Shown: positions 40,404 to 50,359, counted from the stretch's first letter. The stretch is 51,152 nucleotides of DNA from Actinomycetota bacterium (GCA_028717265.1 JAQUOE010000008.1:1-51152), one strand, 5' to 3'. Notes: generated by a model not told the origin, from the letters alone. A program made the numbers and translations.

Positions 40404-41987
40404 TCAATCTATCACTTCCTGCCATTCACCTTTAGTAATTGTAACTCCTCCTCCACCACCGGAGGAACTGCCCGGCAATTCGGAAGGCAAGTATTCCGAT
40501 ATATCATCCTCGAAGCAGACTTTAGAAAAAGCATTATTGATATCCAGAATACCGCCTGCAATTAACGTACCCCTTACCACACCTACTAACATTTTTATAT
40601 TTCCTTTTGCAATTGCAACTACATATATATTCGGACTGCTACAGCTTGGAGGTTGAACCCAGTAATCGAAAATATCAAATTCAATCTTTCCATTTGATAT
40701 AAGTACCAGTAAAGTATCTTCCGGAAAATCATTTACATTTAAAGGTATAAGTTTTGTAAAAGTCTTTATGTCTCCTGTGGTATAAATAATACCTTTCCCT
40801 TTATAATATGTAGTATTTACAGATTTAGGCCACCAGGAATTGCCTCCGATCTGAAGATTACCATTTATAATGACATTTCCATGAACTTCCAATATATATT
40901 TTCCACTGGCATCTTTTGTAAAACTTAAACTATTTCCACCCGAAGATCGGCTGTATGGGATAAAAGGACCTGTTTCTGTTCCTTCTAATTTTAAGTTACC
41001 GTCTATATTTAACGCAGAACCCTGAACATCTGAATAGTACTCGTTTATCAAATCAGCCACATTATACACTGGATCAACAAAAGTATACGTAAGACTGTCA
41101 TCTCGCGTGGCATATATCGGTGTCCAGGGATAAGAGGTGACTGTTCCGGGACATGACAGAATCAACTCCCTTCCTGATTCTCCTATCCGCGCACTTCCGC
41201 TCATATTGATATTACCCATTACAATCATCGGACTAATCAGGCTATCGTCTATGTAGGTCCCGCCGGACATTGTCAGGTTACCCGCTATATTAACCTGGCT
41301 GCCTTTTATTTTTGCACTGCCTTCCATCACAACATTTCCTCCAACGGACAGAGTATCCGGATTTATAATTGTTGCATCGCCGGACATATTTAAATTTCCC
41401 TTAACAACTACGGGGCCCGGATTATATTGCTGCGATATAAATGAACCTGCAGTAACATTAAGATCGCCTTCCGTGTAGAAAGGACCGTCCACTGGTTCAT
41501 AATTACCGCCAAAAGTTACTGTTTGACTAGTATAGACATAATCATAAATATCAAGTTCCGGACCCGCTTCTATGACATTTATCCTTACCCTGACTGTTCT
41601 TTCGCTTCCGCTTTTATCAATACCTTTGGATGTTATAATATAATAAGAAAGTCCGCCATTATCATGGTATTCGTAATTGATTTCAAAACTGCCCTGTATT
41701 TCACCGTTATCTTCTATTTCTCCGGTAATTGGACTTGATGGGATAGGGATACCTTCATTATAATATCTGTCTATATTCAGATACATGTTGGATATGCCCG
41801 ATTCCGCAAAGTTTAATGCTCTCAATTTATCTTTATCCTGCTCTGTAAAGCCAACATCACGGAAAATATAACCAACCATGGCCGTGGTCAATAAAATCAC
41901 AGCCAGTCCTATTATCAGTACCAGAATTGATATATTGCCCTTTTCCTCTTTATTTATAATAGATATTTTCTTCATCATAATAAACAT
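40404..41987 (-). CDS. PilX-like pilus-associated protein with bactofilin/beta-helix-like repeats
   Basis: N-terminal KGNISILVLIIGLAVILLTTAMVGYIF...KLRALNFAESGISN (PilX-like); repeated 'GxxxVxGNLNMSGxAxI' units. Confidence 0.75.
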   Translation of the reverse strand: MFIMMKKISIINKEEKGNISILVLIIGLAVILLTTAMVGYIFRDVGFTEQDKDKLRALNFAESGISNMYLNIDRYYNEGIPIPSSPITGEIEDNGEIQGSFEINYEYHDNGGLSYYIITSKGIDKSGSERTVRVRINVIEAGPELDIYDYVYTSQTVTFGGNYEPVDGPFYTEGDLNVTAGSFISQQYNPGPVVVKGNLNMSGDATIINPDTLSVGGNVVMEGSAKIKGSQVNIAGNLTMSGGTYIDDSLISPMIVMGNINMSGSARIGESGRELILSCPGTVTSYPWTPIYATRDDSLTYTFVDPVYNVADLINEYYSDVQGSALNIDGNLKLEGTETGPFIPYSRSSGGNSLSFTKDASGKYILEVHGNVIINGNLQIGGNSWWPKSVNTTYYKGKGIIYTTGDIKTFTKLIPLNVNDFPEDTLLVLISNGKIEFDIFDYWVQPPSCSSPNIYVVAIAKGNIKMLVGVVRGTLIAGGILDINNAFSKVCFEDDISEYLPSELPGSSSGGGGGVTITKGEWQEVID

Positions 41988-41999
41988 TTTTTAAAGCAT

Positions 42000-42581
42000 C
42001 TAAATTTTATTTCTTAAAGCAATCGAAGTTTTTAATTCCATAGTTCTCTCGCTTTCTGTTCCGCCCTGATCAATACTTAATTTGATCTCGATTATTTTTA
42101 TACTGGCCAGCTCCGTCTCATCAACCGTATCCATCCCGCCTTCGGGTATATCTATATCTGTATAATACGCGAATAAATTATTTTTAACTATATTATCAGC
42201 CACTATTTTCGCGCTTTCATTATCAACTTTTCTGTAAAGATTATAATGTCCGTCTGCATCTGCAAGATAATAATTTAAAATCTCATAATCACCATCGGAA
42301 TCCACATCACTTTGAAATATTATTTCATCATTTTCAGCCTTGGTTAGATTGACGGCTTCCCTTAAATCTTTACTTATTCTATACATTGTAACCCTTGAAT
42401 CAATACCGGAAGTGGTTATTTCGATAACATCTCTTGAAGTATTTGTAGAAATAATAAATGTAGCCGAAATCATACTTACCACCACGATAATCAGTACCAT
42501 CACGATAAGTAATTCGATCAGCGTAAAACCTTCGGCACCTTTTACTTTTTTATCGAGTTGTGACTTCATTGCTTGGATCAC
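42000..42581 (-). CDS. Type IV prepilin-like protein (PilW/GspJ-like)
   Basis: EGFTLIELLIVMVLIIVVVSMISATF prepilin peptidase site and TM helix. Confidence 0.85.
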   Translation of the reverse strand: MIQAMKSQLDKKVKGAEGFTLIELLIVMVLIIVVVSMISATFIISTNTSRDVIEITTSGIDSRVTMYRISKDLREAVNLTKAENDEIIFQSDVDSDGDYEILNYYLADADGHYNLYRKVDNESAKIVADNIVKNNLFAYYTDIDIPEGGMDTVDETELASIKIIEIKLSIDQGGTESERTMELKTSIALRNKI

Positions 42582-44085
42582 TTAAAATACCACCCTGGTA
42601 AACAGCTTTTACATAAAAAGTATAATTGTTCCGTCCTATCCTATTACTAAAACTTCTGTTAGTAGTTCTTCCTACTTCCACTCCTGCTCTGTATACTGCA
42701 TATTCGACAACAATAAGTTGTGTATCCGGTGCATCCCATGCCAGATTGACTCTTCTATTATTTCCAATTCCTGAGTACCCTGTAATGCGAAGATTCCGCG
42801 GAGGTGAATATGTACCGGTAGTCACTGTATTACTCGGACTGCTTTCTGTTCCATCCTCATAAATAGCCGTAATATGAAAATTATAATTACTGCTTCCTAT
42901 TATATTCTGGTAGTTTGTGTCAGCAGTCCTGCCTATTTCTATTGCGTTTCTATAAACTACATATTGAATGATTACCTGCTGGGTATCAGGCGCATCCCAT
43001 GCCAGATTAACTGTTCTATTATTTCCACTCCCCGAGTACCCGGTAATGTGAAGATTCCGCGGGGGCGAGTATGTTATAGTGGTAACTCCATTACTGGGAT
43101 CACTTATGATACCGCCTGCATAGACAGCTTTTATGTTAAAAGTATAATCACTATTTCCTATTATATTACTAAAAATTCTATTTGCAGTTCTTCCCACTTC
43201 TATATTATTTCTATATATTATGTATTGGTTAACTACAAGCTGGGTATCAGGCGCATCCCATGCCAGATTAACTGTTCTATTATTTCCACTCCCCGAGTAC
43301 CCGGTAATGTGAAGATTCTGCGGGGGCGAATATGTTTCGGTGGTTACAGTATTACCGGGTATACTTTCAATCCCGTCGGCATATAAAACAGTCACATAAA
43401 AACTATAAACAGTATTATTATTTCCGGGATTATTAATAAATAATTCCGTAGAAGCACTTCCTATCAATTCCCCATCCCTGTAGATTTTATAGTTATTTAT
43501 TTCCAATTCTGTATCGGGTGCTTCCCATACCAGTTTAATCTCTCTTGTCCCTCCGACAATTCCATCAGATTCGATACTCAGATTTTCCGGCGGTAAATAC
43601 CCGGGGATACCCTCCTGTTCTCCCATAGGATATATCTGTGTAATTACACTTAAAGGTACTTTCATGGGTTCTTTAAAAATATTTACCTTTACCTGTTTAT
43701 AACTGCTGTCCCCTACATACACACGGGTGACTTCGTAGCTTATGTCATAACCATCCTCTATTAACGCAGGATTATCCAATCCCCAGACCGGATTACCTGC
43801 CTGGTCCGTATACTCTATATCTTCATAATTCATTGCTCTTATAATATCGAGTTTTTCACTGGCAATTGCCTGTGCCCTGGTTTTTTCTCTGTTTATTTTT
43901 ATAGCATCAGCCGATAGAATTGTTCCTCTTACAAGAACCAGTGTAATTATAGAAATAACAAGTAAGGCAATTACTACTTCAACTAAAGTAAGGCCCTCCT
44001 GATTTTTAATATTGGATTTCTTTTTGTCGGAAAAATAAAAATACCCTTTTTTCATTATAAGACCTTTAATTCTTATAGTAATCAA
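42550..44085 (-). CDS. Type IV prepilin-like protein (PilV-like) with four C-terminal FN3-type repeats
   Basis: EGLTLVEVVIALLVISIITLVL; four units of about 87 aa 'PPxNLxIxGYSGxGNNRxVxLxWxAPDTQ...Y.IYR...'. Probable start MKKGYFYF at about 44055. Confidence 0.88.
   Translation of the reverse strand: MITIRIKGLIMKKGYFYFSDKKKSNIKNQEGLTLVEVVIALLVISIITLVLVRGTILSADAIKINREKTRAQAIASEKLDIIRAMNYEDIEYTDQAGNPVWGLDNPALIEDGYDISYEVTRVYVGDSSYKQVKVNIFKEPMKVPLSVITQIYPMGEQEGIPGYLPPENLSIESDGIVGGTREIKLVWEAPDTELEINNYKIYRDGELIGSASTELFINNPGNNNTVYSFYVTVLYADGIESIPGNTVTTETYSPPQNLHITGYSGSGNNRTVNLAWDAPDTQLVVNQYIIYRNNIEVGRTANRIFSNIIGNSDYTFNIKAVYAGGIISDPSNGVTTITYSPPRNLHITGYSGSGNNRTVNLAWDAPDTQQVIIQYVVYRNAIEIGRTADTNYQNIIGSSNYNFHITAIYEDGTESSPSNTVTTGTYSPPRNLRITGYSGIGNNRRVNLAWDAPDTQLIVVEYAVYRAGVEVGRTTNRSFSNRIGRNNYTFYVKAVYQGGILSDPSNEVTTR
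42717..43335. repeat. 261-bp-period tandem repeats encoding FN3 units
   Basis: 42978-43074 and 43239-43335 are 97 bp with 2 mismatches; a third, more diverged copy starts at 42717, in exact 261-bp register. Confidence 0.9.
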
Positions 44086-44530
44086 GGATATATAGAATAG
44101 CTATTTTATACACTTCCATTCCCAATCCGCTAATAATCCCTCTGGCTGCAGGCGAGACTACGGATTTAGCTCTCCAATTTTCTCTGTTGAAAATATTTGA
44201 AATGTGAACTTCTATGGTCGGTATCCTGCATGCCAATATTGCATCGTGTATTCCATAGCTGTAATGAGTAAGTGCCCCCGGGTTTATTATTATGAAATCT
44301 ATCTTTCCAATACACTGGTGAATTTTATCGATAATCTCACCTTCATGATTGGATTGAAAATATGAAAGCTCCGCCTTATTTCCTGATAGTTCTTCCAACT
44401 CTTTTCTTATATCCTCAAAGCTTTTATTTCCATATATATTTTCTTCTCTTTGTCCCAATAGATTTAAATTAGGACCATTTATTATCATTATCTTCTTCAT
44501 TTTTTTTATTGTGGTCCGTTCATAAAACAA
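44066..44530 (-). CDS. aroQ: 3-dehydroquinate dehydratase, type II (probable start about 44500)
   Basis: IMIINGPNLNLLGQREENIYG; FIIINPGALTHYSYGIHDAI; IPTIEVHISNIFNREN. Confidence 0.95.
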   Translation of the reverse strand: MFYERTTIKKMKKIMIINGPNLNLLGQREENIYGNKSFEDIRKELEELSGNKAELSYFQSNHEGEIIDKIHQCIGKIDFIIINPGALTHYSYGIHDAILACRIPTIEVHISNIFNRENWRAKSVVSPAARGIISGLGMEVYKIAILYILDYYKN

Positions 44531-44562
44531 TCATAAAAAAACATTATATATTATATTTATAT

Positions 44563-44595
44563 AATCTTAATAAATATTTAATATTTATTAAGATT
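44563..44595. repeat. Near-perfect A/T palindrome between aroB and aroQ
   Basis: AATCTTAATAAATAT-TTA-ATATTTATTAAGATT, 15-bp perfect arms. Confidence 0.8.
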
Positions 44596-44598
44596 TAT

Positions 44599-45714
44599 TT
44601 ATATATAATTATACATACTTTTCTTTATATTATCAATAATCACTCCCCTATCCACATCATATATAAAAACCGGTTTATTTATTCCTTTTATCAGAACAAA
44701 TTTATTTTGCATTGTTTTAAATTTTTTATCGTATTTTAACGCACAAACAATCTTATCTATATCGATTTCCGGAATCCGGTAAGGCAACTTCAATTTTTTA
44801 TATATTCCAAGGATCCACTCTTTTACTTCCTTTTTACAAAGACCCAGTGAAACCGAAATATCAATGGCAACTATCATCCCTGCACTTACGGCCTCCCCGT
44901 GACTCAAACCTTTAAATTCGAGCGCACTTTCTATGCAATGGCCGATAGTATGTCCGAAGTTAAGTAGATTTCTGTAACTTATATCAAATTCATCTTTCTG
45001 AGCCACCATTGCTTTTATGCTGCAGCACATATAAATTATTTCTCTAAAAATATCCGACCTGACCATTTCGAACAATCTATCTTCTTTTTTATCTTCGATA
45101 CTTTGAGACAGTTTATCCAGTATCTTTTTTTTGAAAATTATTCCATATTTCACAACTTCACCCAAACCGTTTATGATCTGCTTTTCTTCAAGGGTATGGT
45201 TAAATGTTGGATCGATAAATATCATATGAGGCTGATAAAAATTCCCTACTATATTTTTTATTCCGCTGTAGTTTACGGCAACTTTTCCCCCAATGCTGCT
45301 GTCTACCTGTCCGACAATAGTCGTGGGGCAATGTATGAGCCTGATCCCTCTTTGATAAGTTGAAGCCACAAAACCAGCCAGGTCTCCTATTACTCCTCCC
45401 CCGAATGCTGTTATAATATCATTTCTATGCACATTAAAATCAACCAGTTTGCCGAATATATACTCTGCCTTCTGAAGATTTTTATTTTCTTCACCATCCC
45501 TGATCACCACTATTTCATGAGGCAGTGAACATTTATCAAGCGTATTTTTTATATTGCTTTCATATATTCCAAACACTTTGTCATTGGTAACAAGTATAAT
45601 TTTTTCGGAATCTTTGAAATTCTTTCTAATTAGCAATGGGAAGTGTTCACTGAACTGTTGGCTTATATATATAGGATAATCTCTGGCTTTGGTTTTGGCG
45701 GTAATAATTCTCAT
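44599..45714 (-). CDS. aroB: 3-dehydroquinate synthase
   Basis: DGEENKNLQKAEYIFGKL, FGGGVIGDLAGFVASTYQRGI, PTTIVGQVDSSIGGKVAVNYSGIKNIVGNFYQP. Confidence 0.97.
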   Translation of the reverse strand: MRIITAKTKARDYPIYISQQFSEHFPLLIRKNFKDSEKIILVTNDKVFGIYESNIKNTLDKCSLPHEIVVIRDGEENKNLQKAEYIFGKLVDFNVHRNDIITAFGGGVIGDLAGFVASTYQRGIRLIHCPTTIVGQVDSSIGGKVAVNYSGIKNIVGNFYQPHMIFIDPTFNHTLEEKQIINGLGEVVKYGIIFKKKILDKLSQSIEDKKEDRLFEMVRSDIFREIIYMCCSIKAMVAQKDEFDISYRNLLNFGHTIGHCIESALEFKGLSHGEAVSAGMIVAIDISVSLGLCKKEVKEWILGIYKKLKLPYRIPEIDIDKIVCALKYDKKFKTMQNKFVLIKGINKPVFIYDVDRGVIIDNIKKSMYNYI

Positions 45715-45718
45715 CTAT

Positions 45719-46252
45719 TTATCTTTTAATCTCTGACAGTATCTTATCGACAGTTCGATCCGGGTTATAATTATCATTATTTATAATAATATTTGCATAC
45801 TTCCTGTACAGTATGTCTCTTTCCTCCATCATTCTTTCTATGGTCTCCTCTTTATTTTCTACATCGACCAGTGGTCTGCCATTCGCTTCTTTAAGCCGGT
45901 AAATTATATCATCGATCAAAACATTCAAATACACGACCAGACTATTTTTTCTTATTAAATCCATATTCTCTTTTCTTTTTACCACACCGCCCCCACAGGC
46001 AAAAACACAATTTTTATTTTTATATATCCTTTTAATTACCCTGGTTTCCAATTCTCTGAAATATTTCTCGCCGTGTATTTTAAAAATATTACTGATTTCT
46101 TTTTCCTGGTCCATTTCAATCACTTTATCCAGGTCGATAAATATTAACCCGAGTTTTTCTGCAAGAATTTTTCCTACTGTGCTTTTCCCGGATCCCATAA
46201 AACCTATCAGAGAAATGTTCTTATAATCCATTTTGACATCAGACTTTTTCAA
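45719..46252 (-). CDS. aroK: Shikimate kinase
   Basis: IGFMGSGKSTVGKILAEKLGLIFIDLDKVIE; FACGGGVV; GRPLVD. Confidence 0.95.
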   Translation of the reverse strand: MKKSDVKMDYKNISLIGFMGSGKSTVGKILAEKLGLIFIDLDKVIEMDQEKEISNIFKIHGEKYFRELETRVIKRIYKNKNCVFACGGGVVKRKENMDLIRKNSLVVYLNVLIDDIIYRLKEANGRPLVDVENKEETIERMMEERDILYRKYANIIINNDNYNPDRTVDKILSEIKR

Positions 46253-47414
46253 GATACTTTTTATAACAGTTAAAATTTTCTAAAATTTCTTCCATATTAT
46301 CTCTTCCGAATTTTTCCTGTATAAAATTAAGAATCTCTATGGATAGGACAGCTTCACCGACAATAGACGCGCTTGGAACCGCGCATATATCTGATCTTTC
46401 CTTTAGACTTTTATCACTTTTTTTTGTTCTTATATTCACGGTATGCAGGCCTATTGCAGTCGTGGGAATGGGCTTCATCCATGCTCCTATTACAATTGAT
46501 TCACCATTTGTAATTCCGCCCTCCACTCCTCCTGCTCTGTTTGTCTTTCTATAGAATCCTGTACCGCTTTTATAATGTATTTCATCATGAAATTTAGTTC
46601 CAGTTTTGCCCGACACATTTGATCCATCACCAATTTCAACTGCTTTTACAGACGGTATGCTCATAAATGCACATGCTATCCTTCCGTCTATTCTTCTGTC
46701 CCACTGTGAATACGAACCAAGGCCTGCGGGCACTCCTGTTGCTATGACTTTGAATTTACCTCCCAGGCTGTCTCCCTGCTTTTTAGCTTTGATTATTTCT
46801 TCTCTCATTTTTTTACCTGTATTCTTATCGGGACATCTCACTTCGGATCGCTCGATTTCCGTTAATATAATATCGTTTAAAACCGCATCTTTATTTAAGA
46901 TAATTTTTCCGATTTGACTTACATAACTAAATACATTTATTCCCATCAGTTTTAATATGATTTTAGCAAATCCGCCTATGCAAACTCTTGCCGCAGTTTC
47001 TCTTGCGCTGCTTCTTTCTATTATATCTCTTATATCGTCCGGTCTGTATTTTAAAAAACCCGGAAGATCCGCATGCCCTGGCCTGGGATTCAATAATCTA
47101 TTTTTCAGATCTTTATCGTTTGACCGTGTCGGATTTATATCCATTATCTCTTTCCAGCTACACCAGTCTTTATTTTGAATGATAAAAGATATAGGCGACC
47201 CGATGCTCTTGCCTTTTCTGACACCGGAAATAATCTCGATGGCGTCTTTCTCGATGGACATTCTTTTGCCCCTTCCGAACCCTTTCTGTCTCCTTGCAAG
47301 TTCTTCATTCAAGAAATCTATTCCGATTGAAACTCCGGAAGGATAATCATCTATAATTCCAGCAAGTCCTTTGCCATGAGATTCTCCTGCAGTTAAATAT
47401 CTCAAAATTTTCAA
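46239..47414 (-). CDS. aroC: Chorismate synthase
   Basis: RYLTAGESHGKGLAGIIDDYPSG; RPGHADLPGFLKY; RSSARETAARVCIGG; GGVEGGITNGE. Confidence 0.98.
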   Translation of the reverse strand: MKILRYLTAGESHGKGLAGIIDDYPSGVSIGIDFLNEELARRQKGFGRGKRMSIEKDAIEIISGVRKGKSIGSPISFIIQNKDWCSWKEIMDINPTRSNDKDLKNRLLNPRPGHADLPGFLKYRPDDIRDIIERSSARETAARVCIGGFAKIILKLMGINVFSYVSQIGKIILNKDAVLNDIILTEIERSEVRCPDKNTGKKMREEIIKAKKQGDSLGGKFKVIATGVPAGLGSYSQWDRRIDGRIACAFMSIPSVKAVEIGDGSNVSGKTGTKFHDEIHYKSGTGFYRKTNRAGGVEGGITNGESIVIGAWMKPIPTTAIGLHTVNIRTKKSDKSLKERSDICAVPSASIVGEAVLSIEILNFIQEKFGRDNMEEILENFNCYKKYLEKV

Positions 47415-47417
47415 CTC

Positions 47418-47942
47418 CTAATCGTAAATTATTTTATCAAGGGAAATATTTATTGTTTCATCTCCCTTAAGCAGTGCCACCGAATCATCGTTTATTGCCT
47501 GTACAAGATAAATATCTGAAAGAGGATCGGTTTCTTTTACTCTATAGGTAAAGCCGTTAAGATTTATATCCGCATATTCTACTTCATCCCTGCTGTATAT
47601 TTTCTCGAGTTTTAATACATTTTTTTCCTCCTCTTCCTCGTCCCGGATAAAAAATGGTTTGAACGGATTCCTGGCTGATTCATCTGTAAGATCGAATTCG
47701 GTTTCTATGTCATAACTTTTTCTAATATCCGTATCATTTTTGCCGATTTCCTGAATTTCTTCTTCATCTATCTTGATTTCCGGCAATTCCAGAGTTTCTT
47801 CGCTTCCCGTATATGTTTCTTTTATCATGTCAAAAACAGAACATCCAGAAATAAATAGAAGCAGTATCATGCAGGATATAACGGCAATAAAAATAACCGT
47901 TGATTTTTTTATCTTTTCGATCTTAGTCGTTATCACTTTCAA
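47418..47942 (-). CDS. PilP-like lipoprotein (assigned largely by context)
   Basis: Lipobox FISGC; DESARNPFKPF motif as in PilP-type proteins; small C-terminal beta domain; overlaps pilO. Confidence 0.6.
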   Translation of the reverse strand: MKVITTKIEKIKKSTVIFIAVISCMILLLFISGCSVFDMIKETYTGSEETLELPEIKIDEEEIQEIGKNDTDIRKSYDIETEFDLTDESARNPFKPFFIRDEEEEEKNVLKLEKIYSRDEVEYADINLNGFTYRVKETDPLSDIYLVQAINDDSVALLKGDETINISLDKIIYD

Positions 47943-48487
47943 ACCTCGTAATATAATTCCGCTGTAATATAAGCACTTAAGCTCTCGGAATCATCCTCAT
48001 TTGATTGTATTATTATATCCTTTATTATCACTATTCTGGGCATTCTCTCTATCGTTCTAACAAAATTCATTACATCATAATAGGAACCCTGCAGTATCAA
48101 ATTTGCTTCTATCGTAGTTTTTCCGGATTTTTCCTCTTCCTTCCCGATATCTGGCTTTTCGCTATAGTCAATAGAATAAATAACTACATTTGAAAAATTT
48201 GCGATATCATAAACTTCGTTTGTGAAAATACTAATATCATTATCAGATGGAAGCTGCAATGAATATTTTTGATACTCGGCACTCAACGCATAGTATTCAT
48301 TTCTTACCGAAAGCAAAGTCTTAAGCGTCTCGTTAAATGCCTTATTGTCCTGCCTTTCCTTCTCTATTGCCGTACTGATTTCGGTATTGGCAGATAAATT
48401 GGGAACAATAAATAAAAATACCAGTAAAACACTTAAAAGAAAAATAGATGCTATTAAGACTATTTTAAAATTATTACTCATAATCAA
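47939..48487 (-). CDS. PilO-like type IV pilus inner-membrane protein
   Basis: Single N-terminal TM, coiled coil, ferredoxin-like 'ANLILQGSYYDVMNFVRTIERMPRIVIIKDI' typical of PilO. Confidence 0.85.
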   Translation of the reverse strand: MIMSNNFKIVLIASIFLLSVLLVFLFIVPNLSANTEISTAIEKERQDNKAFNETLKTLLSVRNEYYALSAEYQKYSLQLPSDNDISIFTNEVYDIANFSNVVIYSIDYSEKPDIGKEEEKSGKTTIEANLILQGSYYDVMNFVRTIERMPRIVIIKDIIIQSNEDDSESLSAYITAELYYEV

Positions 48488-48503
48488 ATAAAAACAATCC
48501 CGG

Positions 48504-49217
48504 TTATTCGCTTAATGACTGCATTTCCATTTCCAGAAAATCTTCCTCTCCATTTGCTCCTTCTGCAGGTGTCTCCGTTATTTCTCCGACTCCCAGACCC
48601 TCAAGGTAAGGGCTCATATCCAGATATGCGCTTATATTAAAAGACAGGACCTCTATACCTGATTCTTCTATATAATTCTTGCTGATATTATTTATCCACA
48701 CCTCCCCTATACCGGACATATTTCTTATTTCTACAAATAATTTCGTTATATCCGTATAGTCAGCCGCATATCCTCCTACTGTAAAAAATAATATCTTTTT
48801 TAAATTTCCCTGATCTTCTCCTCCGGTTTCCGAAATAAAATTATAGAAAGGTCCGCTGCTCCCTTCTATATAATTAACATAAGCATTTTTTGGTATTCTC
48901 TCTCCGAAATCATTAAGAACCTCGGACCACAATAATTCTTCTTTTTGTAAAGACCCTATTTTTTCTTCTCTGGTTTTTACTTTTTCTTTGAATTCATTGT
49001 ATGCATTGAGTTTGATAATATAATTATAAAGCTGCATGTTTACCATTTTGTATTCATCCAGCTTCGGAGCAAGATAATTACTAACATCAAATAAGAATAT
49101 TGTGAAAATAACCAGGGCTATAAGGATTATCGTAAACAGCACCAGCGCTGCGTTCAATATGACGCCTTTGACATCCCTTATTTTTTCTTCTTTTGGAAGA
49201 AGATTTATAGTCTTCAT
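48504..49217 (-). CDS. PilN-like type IV pilus assembly protein
   Basis: MKTINLLPKEEK start, one TM, ferredoxin-like periplasmic region; between pilM and pilO. Confidence 0.88.
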   Translation of the reverse strand: MKTINLLPKEEKIRDVKGVILNAALVLFTIILIALVIFTIFLFDVSNYLAPKLDEYKMVNMQLYNYIIKLNAYNEFKEKVKTREEKIGSLQKEELLWSEVLNDFGERIPKNAYVNYIEGSSGPFYNFISETGGEDQGNLKKILFFTVGGYAADYTDITKLFVEIRNMSGIGEVWINNISKNYIEESGIEVLSFNISAYLDMSPYLEGLGVGEITETPAEGANGEEDFLEMEMQSLSE

Positions 49218-50341
49218 TTATTTAAACCTCTGAGTGCCATACCTATAGCTAAAGGGTCCAGCAGATAGTTCAGGTCCTTATCCTTATATTCCGGATTATT
49301 TTTTAAATATTTCAATGAAAAATAATCCGCAATATTTAACATCTCTACTTTATAATTTATTTCCTGTTCTATATATTTATCGATATTTTTTATATATTCA
49401 CCGGTTAAAATCACTTTTTTTACTTTATATTTTGGATTCTCCTGCAAAAAATATTCTACCGACAACTTTATTTCTTCTATTATCTTATCTGCGTTGTCCT
49501 TCATGATTTTAGTCATATCTAAGTTATCCTCTGAATTTCTATTATTATCTTTTTTCGATTTTTGGTCTTCTTCTTTCACTTTTCCTGTACCGGTTTTTTT
49601 ATTAACAAGCAAAGATTTAAAATCAAATTTGGAGATTATTTTTTCATAATATTTATTATCTTTTTTTATTTCTTTGGAAATACTTTCGATAAAATTCCTT
49701 ATGGAAGTAGAAGTAAATCTTGGATATTTTAGATTATCATCCTGGATCATCTCAAGAATCGACATCTCAAGTCCAAGATTTACTACACAATAAGCACCCG
49801 GTATTTCACTCCTGGTTTTTTTCTCAAAACTGCCTATATAATCTACGATTCTATACAGGGAAAAACAATTTAAATCTATTGCCTGCGCCAGAAGACCGGC
49901 GCCTTTGAAACTTTTTGCCACATCATTGATCATGCTCTTCATGGCACCCACAAGCATCAGCCTGGAGTAGTCTTCTCCTTTCTCCACAATATAATAGTCA
50001 TAAACAATATTGTTCTTTGCTATGGGAATAAAATCATTGATTTGAAATTTGATAGAATTATCGATTTCAGTGTCATCTGTGACCGGTATCTTTATCTCTT
50101 TTGCAATCACCTTTTGATTTGAAATCCCGATAAATACTTTCCTGTCAGAGATCCTGTATTTCCTCCATATATCTTTCAGGCTTCCGGCAAGAATATCTGT
50201 GTCCTGTATTTCCCCTCTTTCGGTGCAGCCGCCGGGCAGGTCCGATCTGATCATTTTTCTTATTGCATGATTTTTCCCGGATTTTAACAGTTCTATTATA
50301 TATACGCGATTGGAACTTAAATTTAATCCTACAGAAAGCAT
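49214..50341 (-). CDS. PilM-like type IV pilus assembly ATPase-fold protein
   Basis: VGLNLSSNRVYIIELLKSGKN...KIPVTDDTEIDNSIKFQINDFIPIAKNNIVYDYYI; actin-like fold motifs. Confidence 0.9.
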   Translation of the reverse strand: MLSVGLNLSSNRVYIIELLKSGKNHAIRKMIRSDLPGGCTERGEIQDTDILAGSLKDIWRKYRISDRKVFIGISNQKVIAKEIKIPVTDDTEIDNSIKFQINDFIPIAKNNIVYDYYIVEKGEDYSRLMLVGAMKSMINDVAKSFKGAGLLAQAIDLNCFSLYRIVDYIGSFEKKTRSEIPGAYCVVNLGLEMSILEMIQDDNLKYPRFTSTSIRNFIESISKEIKKDNKYYEKIISKFDFKSLLVNKKTGTGKVKEEDQKSKKDNNRNSEDNLDMTKIMKDNADKIIEEIKLSVEYFLQENPKYKVKKVILTGEYIKNIDKYIEQEINYKVEMLNIADYFSLKYLKNNPEYKDKDLNYLLDPLAIGMALRGLNK

Positions 50342-50359
50342 GGAAGTCCAGTTCTCTTT

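Noticed and set aside
42717-43335. Regular 261-bp repeats as a possible CRISPR array
   Set aside because: Period is far too long, repeats are coding and in frame with FN3 domains, no cas genes nearby.
42874-43386. 170-aa + strand ORF opposite the FN3 repeats, and other + strand ORFs in the track
   Set aside because: They lie antisense to well-supported minus-strand CDSs, have low-complexity composition and match no family; treated as shadow ORFs.
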